Assembly (NCBI GenBank): GCA_022564295.1
Contig: JADFLR010000005.1
Span: 1 to 64,000 of the forward strand
Reading direction: 5' to 3'
DNA: 64,000 nucleotides
Source: Bacteroidota bacterium
GTDB taxonomy: Bacteria; Bacteroidota; Ignavibacteria; Ignavibacteriales; Ignavibacteriaceae
Shown one piece after another: positions 1 to 6,442 of this stretch; positions within the stretch are counted from its first letter, which is position 1, and every line of letters begins with the position of its first letter. The notes below the pieces were generated by a model. It was not told the DNA's origin. It was given only the letters and a program-made list of their open reading frames with translations, and made no database searches. The position numbers and the translations under genes are program-made.

Positions 1-238
1 TATTGGGGCCCTTATAATAATAGACTAAATATTTTGTTTTTAGAGAATTATATATCCTTAATGTTTCATCGATGTTATCCAATGGTATTTGACTTATTTG
101 AATTGAATAGCAATAATTATCTGTTAGTATAGAGGAATTGATATGTAAATTATCCTTTGGGGAACTTACAGGATTTTTATTTTTTTCACTACCTATAACC
201 AGAATGATAAATACAAATAATAAACTATAAAATTTCAT
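1..238 (-). CDS. Partial secreted hypothetical protein (C-terminus off the window)
   Basis: An open frame starts with ATG at 238 and runs leftward off the edge for 79 codons without a stop, so it is absent from the ORF track. The first residues (MKFYSLLFVFIILVIG) form a hydrophobic signal segment followed by a polar, Asn/Lys/Ser-rich stretch, which suggests export; no lipobox cysteine is visible. I do not recognise the mature part. It is on the same strand as the kinase gene upstream and is separated from it by about 270 bp of palindromic repeats, which looks like a cassette-type arrangement. The reading is direct; a function cannot be given. Confidence 0.55.
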   Translation of the reverse strand, partial: MKFYSLLFVFIILVIGSEKNKNPVSSPKDNLHINSSILTDNYCYSIQISQIPLDNIDETLRIYNSLKTKYLVYYYKGPN

Positions 239-288
239 TCAAATCTCTAAAATATAAATATTCGCCAGTTTAATATAGTCTTACCAAA

Positions 289-376
289 CAGCGTTGCCGC
301 TAACCGGCAGCACAGCTTGCCCGCCATTTCCCGATTTATCGGGAGAAGGCAGGAACAGCAATGCCATTAACCGCAG
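289..376. repeat. Direct repeats around an imperfect palindrome
   Basis: Two similar 22-23 nt units, CAGCGTTGCCGCTAACCGGC at 289 and CAGCAATGCCATTAACCGCA at 356, enclose a stem containing CCCGAT-TT-ATCGGG. The block lies between the partial gene at the edge and the kinase gene. Its TAAC-bearing ends and foldable centre resemble recombination or REP-like elements, but I cannot assign it to a named family. Confidence 0.5.
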
Positions 377-429
377 CTACTCTTTATTTATAAAAATATT
401 TCTTAGAACAGGCTACCTTAAATAACAAC

Positions 430-511
430 TTTATTTTGTACGCACAACTTAATAATTACACAAAAGCCGAAAGTGAATGCTCAGTCGCCTTGAGCAACTT
501 GTTATAACGCA
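430..511 (-). repeat. attC-like palindromic site at the kinase gene 3' end
   Basis: Read on the minus strand, the sequence directly after the kinase stop codon is TGCGTTATAACAAG, then a short hairpin GCTCA-AGGCGAC-TGAGC, and further on TTGTTAT. R''-like GTTATAAC followed by AAG and a TTGCTCAAGGCG-type block is what the 5' half of many integron attC sites looks like. The far half is poorly conserved. Its first 12 nt are repeated as an exact inverted copy at 2046-2057 on the other side of the gene. The integron assignment is inference; no integrase of that type is in the window. Confidence 0.4.
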
Positions 512-2029
512 TCATATATAGTTAGAAATAAATTCCTTAATTCTATCAACGGATAACTGTGATATACTTTTTACATAAATATGCATTCCAGTTATTTGAA
601 TTTCTCTCTCGATTTCACTGAACTCAAAAGCAAAAGGTTCTATTCTTTCGGATCTGACAAGAGCTGAATTTGTATTAAATGATGTGTACCATTCTCCGTA
701 TATGTCATTTGGATTTTCTAATAAAACCAAATTAAATCCACGTTGATCGTTTGCTTTTACGTGACCCCAAGCGACAATATTGCGATTGTATAATTTAGGA
801 ACTCTTAATTCTCTTTTAATAAATGATCTGCCAAAATCACTGACTTCAAATTCCTTCCAAAATTTTTCCTCAATGATAACATCTAATTCTATTATAATAA
901 TTTGGGAATAATTGTTTGTTATAATATAGTGTAAATCGTGACCTCCTTCTTTAATGTTAATTGTTATTCCATCAGATTTTTGTTTAAGCTCATTTATAAA
1001 TATCTCAATTGGTTCAACAATCTCATTCTTTAGCTGGTACTTGACCAGTTTTTTTAATGATTTGATTTCTTCCTCTCTTTTTTCCCTTTTTAATCTGGCT
1101 TCGGTTGCTGCTTGATTCTCATCTGACTTTCTTGAAATTATAGATTCTATCAGTGGTGAATCTTGACTATTCGGCAAACTTTCCTTTGCTAAATTATTTT
1201 TAATATCTTCCCAATTAGTAAATCGTTGAGATGCTTTCTTCTCTATCATTTTGAAAATTGTATTTACAAAAACATTACTTAACTCTGTGTTAGTTGTTTT
1301 AGGACTTTTTGGATTTTGATAAAAATGTGCTTCTTGCCATTCTGTATAATCTCCCTTTGTAATAGTGAATGGATGAGATAAACAAGCTAACTCATAAAAC
1401 ACAAAGCCCATTGAATAAATATCCATCTGAATCGTATTTTTCTCGAAACGCCATCCTTCAGGAGCCATAAAGGGTAAGCAACCAATCCCTTTAAATGTTG
1501 ATGTTCGAGTGCTTTCAGTGACAATTTTAGATAATCCAAAATCACTAATCTTTAAAGTGTTGCCATCAAATAGAATATTATCAGGCTTAATATCGCGATG
1601 TATTAAACTATTATTAATCGCATTCATTCCATCGCAAAGTTGATTAAACATTTTCAACAATTCTGAATTGCTAAAAAAATCACTATTAATTTTTCGTTCA
1701 TTAATCTTGTCATCAAGAGTACCGCCATTAGCGTATTCCATAATTATGTACAAGGGTAATTCTGGGTATAATAATCCATCGTGAAAATAGTAGTATTTAA
1801 TAACGTTTTTATGAGAAACCTTTTGAGATAATCCACCCTCATTGATAAAAGAGTTAAGAACATTATCACTCACAAATGGCGATTGAATTGTCTTTAGTGC
1901 GAAGACTTTATTTTTAGATTTGTGGTTAATTTTATAAACATCCCCAAAACTTCCATTACCTAAAAATTCTATTACTTCATACTCATTTTTCTTTCCATCA
2001 TAAAATATTGATCCAGATTTTACTATCAT
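512..2029 (-). CDS. Eukaryotic-type Ser/Thr protein kinase with C-terminal extension
   Basis: The first ~290 residues are a Hanks-type kinase: glycine loop GNGSFGDVY (24-32), ATP lysine in ALKT (K46), catalytic loop HRDIKPDN (144-151), DFG (163-165) and an APE motif, so all residues needed for phosphotransfer are present. No transmembrane helix is seen, so the protein is probably cytosolic. Residues ~310-350 are charged and coil-like; the last ~150 residues form a domain I do not recognise. The start at 2029 has a purine-rich AGAGAAAG upstream. An exact 12-bp inverted repeat (500-511, 2046-2057) brackets the gene closely, suggesting it moved as a unit. The substrate is unknown. Confidence 0.9.
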   Translation of the reverse strand: MIVKSGSIFYDGKKNEYEVIEFLGNGSFGDVYKINHKSKNKVFALKTIQSPFVSDNVLNSFINEGGLSQKVSHKNVIKYYYFHDGLLYPELPLYIIMEYANGGTLDDKINERKINSDFFSNSELLKMFNQLCDGMNAINNSLIHRDIKPDNILFDGNTLKISDFGLSKIVTESTRTSTFKGIGCLPFMAPEGWRFEKNTIQMDIYSMGFVFYELACLSHPFTITKGDYTEWQEAHFYQNPKSPKTTNTELSNVFVNTIFKMIEKKASQRFTNWEDIKNNLAKESLPNSQDSPLIESIISRKSDENQAATEARLKREKREEEIKSLKKLVKYQLKNEIVEPIEIFINELKQKSDGITINIKEGGHDLHYIITNNYSQIIIIELDVIIEEKFWKEFEVSDFGRSFIKRELRVPKLYNRNIVAWGHVKANDQRGFNLVLLENPNDIYGEWYTSFNTNSALVRSERIEPFAFEFSEIEREIQITGMHIYVKSISQLSVDRIKEFISNYI

Positions 2030-2045
2030 AATCTTTCTCTATGTT

Positions 2046-2057
2046 TGCGTTATAACA
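2046..2057 (+). repeat. 12-bp inverted repeat partner upstream of kinase
   Basis: TGCGTTATAACA is the exact reverse complement of 500-511. It lies 16 nt before the kinase start codon, while the partner abuts the stop codon. The inner GTTATAAC is itself palindromic. Confidence 0.7.
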
Positions 2058-2209
2058 TATTATTAACCTGCAAGAACATCACTTCAATTTTAGTAATATC
2101 CTGCAGAAATATTGTTCTTAAATTATTCATCTCCGACTAATCCTTCACCACCAAAAATCAGGTCATTCCCCATCCAGTATTGTAGTTATTGAAAGGGGCT
2201 TCATCTTTG

Positions 2210-2232
2210 CATTTCTACACTCGGTAGAAATG
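2210..2232. repeat. Perfect 9-bp hairpin
   Basis: CATTTCTAC and GTAGAAATG are separated by a 5-nt loop. There is no adjacent U-run on either strand, so it is not a classical terminator. It sits between the kinase promoter side and the decayed argS end copy and may mark an element boundary. Confidence 0.45.
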
Positions 2233-2254
2233 TATAACATAATACAAATTGGTA

Positions 2255-2343
2255 TTAAACTCAATTGTTTACATCCGCCCGGGTGCGGTAAGACTCAAAA
2301 TGCACAAACCGTTTTGAAGTACAGTTTTAGTTGCTTTGGCAAG
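2255..2343 (-). pseudogene. Decayed second copy of the argS 3' end
   Basis: These 89 nt align without gaps to 2826-2914, the last ~25 codons of argS plus 14 nt after its stop; I count 13 mismatches (about 85% identity). The argS reading frame and TAA stop are kept, reading LAKATKTVLQNGLCILSLTA against LAEATKIVLQNGLGILGVTA in the intact gene. The GIY-YIG gene lies exactly between the two copies. Either the 3' end was duplicated when the nuclease gene arrived, or the arriving element brought a substitute 3' end. Six of 25 codons differ in amino acid, consistent with loss of constraint. Confidence 0.85.
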
Positions 2344-2380
2344 CGACAGGCTATTAAAGATTTATGGCTTCTCCGTTCGC

Positions 2381-2492
2381 TTCGACTACGCTCAGCAAAC
2401 GTAATGTTATTATGTGTATTTATATTTCGGCTACGCTCAGCAAACGAAAAATTATAATCTGCTTTAATACAGCTTGTTGAGCGAAGTCGAAA
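2381..2492. repeat. Cluster of CGCTCAGC-type interspersed repeats
   Basis: TTCGACTACGCTCAGCAAAC (2381) and TTCGGCTACGCTCAGCAAAC (2426) are direct repeats, and 2472-2492 holds an inverted relative that also forms a hairpin (AGCTTGTT / AACAAGCT). In other frames they give the spurious AERSR peptides seen in the ORF track. Repeats of this look are common in Bacteroidota genomes. A 19-nt stretch AACARGCTACCTTAAATWA at 2491 also occurs at 407, near the kinase cassette. Confidence 0.65.
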
Positions 2493-2506
2493 CAAGCTAC
2501 CTTAAA

Positions 2507-2818
2507 TTATTTTAACCATCTTTTGTAATGGCTTGTATTTTTGCATTCAGCATATTTGTGTAACTTATCAACATCTCTTTCAATCAAAGCTTTTTTCTTT
2601 TTATGACTCCATCCTTGAACTTGTTTCTCACGGTAAAATGCTTCATCAATTCTTGAAAATTCTTCAACATAAACAAGTTTAACGGGTAAACGTTTTTTTG
2701 TATAATTAGCACCGTGTGAGTTTTGGTGCTCCAAAAGTCTTCTTTCCAATTCTTTTGTACTTCCCGTGTAATAAGTCCCATCAGCACATTCAAGTATGTA
2801 CATATACCCGATACTCAT
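2507..2818 (-). CDS. GIY-YIG nuclease family protein (UPF0213/YhbQ-like)
   Basis: A 103-aa single-domain GIY-YIG protein. YMYILECADGTYYTGSTKEL carries the two signature strands, ERRLLEH the conserved Arg region, and FYREKQVQGWSHKKKKALI the Glu/metal region and basic helix. Free-standing proteins of this type are predicted DNA endonucleases; their biological role is mostly unknown. The gene starts 21 nt after the argS stop on the same strand with no clear Shine-Dalgarno. It is flanked by intact argS on one side and the decayed argS 3' copy on the other, with CGCTCAGC repeats beyond, which suggests a small mobile unit that lands at gene ends. Confidence 0.88.
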   Translation of the reverse strand: MSIGYMYILECADGTYYTGSTKELERRLLEHQNSHGANYTKKRLPVKLVYVEEFSRIDEAFYREKQVQGWSHKKKKALIERDVDKLHKYAECKNTSHYKRWLK

Positions 2819-2839
2819 AATACATTTAAACTCAATTGT

Positions 2840-4468
2840 TTACATCCGCTCAGGTGCAGTAACACCCAAAATACCCAAACCGTTTTGCAGTACTATCTTT
2901 GTTGCTTCGGCAAGAGCTAACCTTGCTTCGGCTAATTTCTTTTCGCTTCCAAGTATTCTGCAAAACGTGTAAAATTTATGGAATGCCGCTGCAAGCTCTT
3001 CCAGGTAAGAGCATATCCTGTGCGGCTCAAAGTTCTCAGAAGCATAAAGTATCTCTTCTTCGTATTTATTTAACTTTTTCAGTAATTGCTGTTCCTCTTC
3101 CTTTACAAGCAAGTTCAGGTTTTCCACAGAAGAAATAATGTTCTCTTCCACAACAGTCCTGAGAATTGAGCAAATCCTTGCGTGTGCATACTGCAAATAG
3201 AAAACAGGATTCTCATCAGACTGCTTCTTCGCAAGTGTTAAATCAAAATTCATATGTGAAGAAGTGTTTCTCATATTAAAAAAGTAACGCACAACATCGC
3301 TGCCCACTTCATCAACCAATTCATCAAGTGTAACATAATTTGCTTTACGAGTTGACATCTTCACCACTTCCCCATCTTCAAGAATGGTTACGAATTGATA
3401 TATAAGTACCTTTACCTTGTCCGTATCATAATCAAGGGCTTTTAATCCAGCAAGAACATCGGGATAAGCTGCGGCATGATCAGAACCGAAAACATCAACA
3501 ATCAAATCGTATCCTCTATCAAACTTTGTAATATGATATGCAATATCAGGTAACCGGTAAGTCGGCTCGCCAGATGATTTAACAATAACTTTATCCTGTT
3601 CACCGCCCAGCTTGGTAAATTTCAGCCAGACTGCATTATCTTTTTCATACGATAAGTTTTTCTTATTAAATGTACTTAAGAGAGCTTCAATTTTTCCTTC
3701 CTCGAAAAGAGTATTTTCATTAGAGAATGTATCGAATTCTAATCCGAGTAGTTTCAACGATTTTTTAATATCATTAAAGATCACCCCTTCGGCTTTCTCT
3801 TTAAATTTTCCTTCCGGATTTTCATTCTTTAATGAATCACCAAATTCCTTAACCATTTCCCCCGCTATTTCTTTAATGTATTCTCCCTGGTAGTAATCTT
3901 CAGGGAAATTAATTTTTTTACCCAACAACTGCAAATACCGCTGTTTCACAGAATCACCTAACACACGCATTTGTCTTCCGGCATTGTTAAAGTAATATTC
4001 CCTTTCAACTTCATAACCTATTGCTTCAAGCATATTTGCAACAGTATCTCCGATCACTGCATTTCTTCCATGTCCTACAGTTAGGGGTCCGGTTGGATTC
4101 GCCGAAACGAATTCTACATTTGCCTTCTTACCTTTGTACTTATCTGTTCTTCCGTAATTTTCTTTTTGTGTTAAAATATTTTCTATCACCTTTGCCATAA
4201 ATGAAGGAGTAAAAAAGAAATTGATAAAACCAGGTCCGGCAATCTCAATTTTTTGAATTATATCTTCATCATATTTAAGGTTCGAAATAATTTCTTCAGC
4301 GATTTGTCTTGGATTTTTCTTTAACTTTTTTGTGAGCATCATCGCAACATTGCACGAAAAATCTCCATGTGAAATTGTTTTTGGTATTTCAAACATCAAT
4401 TCAACATCAGATAAAAATGTTAACTTCTGCGATGCTTCTTTAAATATTTTTTCTAAATAGTTTTTCAA
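2840..4468 (-). CDS. argS: Arginyl-tRNA synthetase
   Basis: Class I aminoacyl-tRNA synthetase that charges tRNA-Arg in the cytosol. The N-terminal Add-1 domain is followed by ANPTGPLTVGHGRN, the HIGH-type motif, and KMSTRKANYV, the KMSKS-type loop, then the C-terminal DALR anticodon-binding domain. The length of 542 aa is normal. The start is TTG at 4468; no good upstream ATG was found and no obvious ribosome site is seen. The last 25 codons occur a second time at 2255-2343. The cognate tRNA-Arg(CCG) is elsewhere in the window (26.6 kb). Confidence 0.97.
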   Translation of the reverse strand: MKNYLEKIFKEASQKLTFLSDVELMFEIPKTISHGDFSCNVAMMLTKKLKKNPRQIAEEIISNLKYDEDIIQKIEIAGPGFINFFFTPSFMAKVIENILTQKENYGRTDKYKGKKANVEFVSANPTGPLTVGHGRNAVIGDTVANMLEAIGYEVEREYYFNNAGRQMRVLGDSVKQRYLQLLGKKINFPEDYYQGEYIKEIAGEMVKEFGDSLKNENPEGKFKEKAEGVIFNDIKKSLKLLGLEFDTFSNENTLFEEGKIEALLSTFNKKNLSYEKDNAVWLKFTKLGGEQDKVIVKSSGEPTYRLPDIAYHITKFDRGYDLIVDVFGSDHAAAYPDVLAGLKALDYDTDKVKVLIYQFVTILEDGEVVKMSTRKANYVTLDELVDEVGSDVVRYFFNMRNTSSHMNFDLTLAKKQSDENPVFYLQYAHARICSILRTVVEENIISSVENLNLLVKEEEQQLLKKLNKYEEEILYASENFEPHRICSYLEELAAAFHKFYTFCRILGSEKKLAEARLALAEATKIVLQNGLGILGVTAPERM

Positions 4469-4577
4469 TTTTGTTAATAGATTATTATTGGATTTTTATT
4501 TCCGAGGTACAAAAATAAGCAATTAAGGAGAGGATTGGAAAAATCAGTAGTTTTGATTATATGATGGGTGGTTAATC

Positions 4578-4710
4578 AAATTGTCATTCAGGAAGAATCC
4601 TGTTAATACTAGTAAATAATTTTATTAATGATCGTCATCGTAATAACAAGTTTCCGTCTGAATGACCGATAGGCAGACCTGCACAATCGGCAGGTAAACT
4701 GAATGACGTA
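4578..4710. repeat. GTCATTC-type interspersed repeat block
   Basis: ATTGTCATTCAGGAAGAATC (4578) matches a similar unit at 13941 (TTGTCATTCAGCAGGAATCT). CTGAATGAC-bearing units and a CCGAT...ATCGG pair follow up to 4710. The block fills most of the argS-rsfS gap; no gene is visible in it. Confidence 0.5.
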
Positions 4711-4725
4711 AGTTTTTTTAGAAGC

Positions 4726-5094
4726 TCAATTAGTGCTTTGTGAATAAGCTGGATCGGATAGTTTTTCTATTTCAGCATCTCCCCAAAGTTTTTCCAGATT
4801 ATAAAATTCCCTCGATTCCTTTTTGAATACGTGCACAATAACATCAACATAATCGAGCAGAACCCAGTTTAATGCCTGGTATCCTTCTCTGTGCCAGCAC
4901 TTTATTCCATCGTCTCTTAGCGATTTATCAACATCATCTGCAATGGCTTTTACCTGCACATTAGAATCTGCTGAGCAGATAACAAAATAATCGGCAAATG
5001 ATGTAAGCTCTTTTAAATTAATTATTATAATATCATAACCTTTTTTGTTAAAAATAATATCGGTAATTTTTTTTGAAAATTCTTTTGAGTTCAA
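4726..5094 (-). CDS. rsfS: Ribosome silencing factor RsfS (YbeB/Iojap family)
   Basis: A 122-aa protein that binds uL14 on the 50S subunit and blocks subunit joining under starvation. Typical family segments are visible: DIIIINLKELTSFADYFVIC near the start, KCWHREGYQALNWVLLDYVDVIVHVF in the middle and FYNLEKLWGDAE at the end. Length is as expected. It follows the LytR_C gene after a 10-nt gap on the same strand, so the two are probably cotranscribed. Confidence 0.93.
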   Translation of the reverse strand: MNSKEFSKKITDIIFNKKGYDIIIINLKELTSFADYFVICSADSNVQVKAIADDVDKSLRDDGIKCWHREGYQALNWVLLDYVDVIVHVFKKESREFYNLEKLWGDAEIEKLSDPAYSQSTN

Positions 5095-5104
5095 TTTCTA
5101 CTCA

Positions 5105-5584
5105 CTAATTGTTTTGAAATAATTGTTTATAATCTTTACCAATTATTAATGTAACATCTAAAAAATAATTTTTATTCTTTTGATCAATTACCTGTTTTTT
5201 ATCAATACCAATTACTTCTGCCAGGTATTCTGCATTAATAATGTTTCCTGTTCTATCAATAACTATGGAATTATCAATTTTAAACGTTCTGTAGTTGCCT
5301 GTATTAACTACATCAAAATTTTTCTTTCGAAGAGAATCTGTAAACATATCCGCAATACCGTCAACACCGCAGCCGTTTAGAACTTCAATCTGCATATTTT
5401 TTTTATGCTTAACTAATTTATCAATTTCAGAATTCTCTCCAAACACATTCAACTTACTTAGAAGAGAATATCCTAAAAATAAAATAAGAATGGAAAGAAT
5501 AAAAATTGAAATGTTTAGAAATAGATTAGTTGAACGATGCAATGTCCTTTTTTCGGCTTGAACTGTTTCGGGTTTTTCTTTCAC
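5105..5584 (-). CDS. LytR C-terminal domain (LytR_C) membrane-anchored protein
   Basis: 159 aa with one hydrophobic helix (about residues 22-44, LFLNISIFILSILILFLGYSL), then a LytR_C fold: IEVLNGCGVDGIADMFTDSL, a central NTGNYRTFKIDNSIVIDR and a final AEYLAEVIG... segment. The topology implies a short cytoplasmic N-terminus and a periplasmic domain. In Ignavibacteria and relatives this domain often stands alone next to rsfS, as here, without the LCP catalytic part. The role is unknown; a cell-wall link is inferred from the domain name only. Confidence 0.8.
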   Translation of the reverse strand: MKEKPETVQAEKRTLHRSTNLFLNISIFILSILILFLGYSLLSKLNVFGENSEIDKLVKHKKNMQIEVLNGCGVDGIADMFTDSLRKKNFDVVNTGNYRTFKIDNSIVIDRTGNIINAEYLAEVIGIDKKQVIDQKNKNYFLDVTLIIGKDYKQLFQNN

Positions 5585-5619
5585 TCAGTCTTCTTTACAC
5601 CTGCTTACATAAATTAAAA

Positions 5620-6123
5620 TCATCTTTGAAAAACCGATTCGCCACCCGTACTATTACGATAAAATGGGTTTCCATAAAACCCGCTTCCCGATCCAAAATA
5701 AGAATTGTAATAAGGTAGATTGCTATACTGAATTGAAATTTGCATATCCTTGAACGGATAATAATTGATCGCTGCCCTGCTGATATAGATTCCGTTTATA
5801 TTGTTTTGAAAATTTTGACCAAATGAACTGTAAGGAGAATAAAGTATGCTTACATCCATCTGTACATTTAGATTGCTCATCAGCTTATAAAACATACTAT
5901 TTGTGTAACTTCCCAATGAGGTGCCGTATCCGCCAAAAGATGTATAGGAAAGAGAAAACGAATGCCTCATCCGGAAATTTTCAGAATTTAAAAATCCAAA
6001 TGCAAACCCTGAAGATTGATCAACAATGCCTTCCTTAACTTTCGGTTGATTCAAACCATCGTCCCTGAATTGACCGAATGCAGAAAGCGAAATAACGATT
6101 AATATTAAAAATAGTTTTGTCAT
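5620..6123 (-). CDS. Small secreted, possibly outer-membrane, hypothetical protein
   Basis: I choose ATG at 6123 rather than the track start at 6177, because translation from there begins with a clean signal peptide (MTKLFLILIVISLSAFGQ). The mature ~150 residues are rich in Tyr, Ser, Gly, Phe and alternating patterns such as NLNVQMDVSILYSPY and FKDMQISIQYSNLPY, suggesting several beta strands. It is too short for a full barrel. It lies upstream of the LytR_C/rsfS pair on the same strand and diverges from the trp operon. No recognised family. Confidence 0.6.
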   Translation of the reverse strand: MTKLFLILIVISLSAFGQFRDDGLNQPKVKEGIVDQSSGFAFGFLNSENFRMRHSFSLSYTSFGGYGTSLGSYTNSMFYKLMSNLNVQMDVSILYSPYSSFGQNFQNNINGIYISRAAINYYPFKDMQISIQYSNLPYYNSYFGSGSGFYGNPFYRNSTGGESVFQR

Positions 6124-6234
6124 TTGAAACTTATAAATGTGCATAAGGATAATATATAAATCCATCTCTAAAATCAATGGTAAATATAGTTAACAAATCT
6201 ATCTCAAAAAATCCCGAAAAATCCTCCTTTGCCC

Positions 6235-6264
6235 TTGATTAAATGAAAATGTGTGTTATATTTA
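6235..6264 (+). promoter_or_regulatory. Candidate trp operon promoter (Bacteroidota-like)
   Basis: TTG at 6235-6237 and TATATTTA at 6257-6264 are separated by 19 nt, close to the Bacteroidota consensus TTG-N19/20-TAnnTTTG. The site is just ahead of the trp leader ORF. Assigned by eye only. Confidence 0.5.
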
Positions 6265-6275
6265 CACAATAATTT

Positions 6276-6371
6276 ATGAAAAAGAATAGCAAAACATATT
6301 ATCGTTCATTTTCATCCGTAAATATTAATGGATGGTGGTGGGGAATAACGAGCATTAATATGTCCTGGTGA
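6276..6371 (+). CDS. trpL: trp operon leader peptide
   Basis: A 31-codon ORF (too short for the track) between the trp promoter and trpE. It contains three consecutive Trp codons (TGG TGG TGG at 6333-6341, peptide NGWWWGI) and a fourth Trp as its last residue before TGA (MSW-stop). A terminator hairpin follows 26 nt later. This is the classic arrangement for attenuation: a ribosome that stalls at the Trp codons when charged tRNA-Trp is scarce lets transcription continue into trpE. The ORF and hairpin are seen directly; the mechanism is inferred from the enterobacterial model. Confidence 0.9.
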   Translation: MKKNSKTYYRSFSSVNINGWWWGITSINMSW

Positions 6372-6396
6372 TTCTGAGTAAATACTAATTTTTTCA

Positions 6397-6429
6397 AACC
6401 CTTCTCAGTACACTGGGAAGGGTTTTTTT
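6397..6429 (+). terminator. trp attenuator (intrinsic terminator)
   Basis: AACCCTTCTCAG pairs with CTGGGAAGGGTT (one G-T pair) over a 4-nt loop and runs into T7. It stands between trpL and trpE, 13 nt before the trpE start. A competing antiterminator is not obvious; CTGAG at 6374-6378 can pair with CTCAG in the left arm. Confidence 0.88.
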
Positions 6430-6442
6430 ATTATCTGTAGAG

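Noticed and set aside
2230-2495. ORFs of 75 and 66 aa around 2.2-2.5 kb
   Set aside because: Both run through the decayed argS copy and the CGCTCAGC repeats; the AERSR-like peptides are repeat artefacts.
4460-4500. T-rich stretch before argS as a T-box or other riboswitch
   Set aside because: No leader structure, no specifier loop and the distance to the start is too short.
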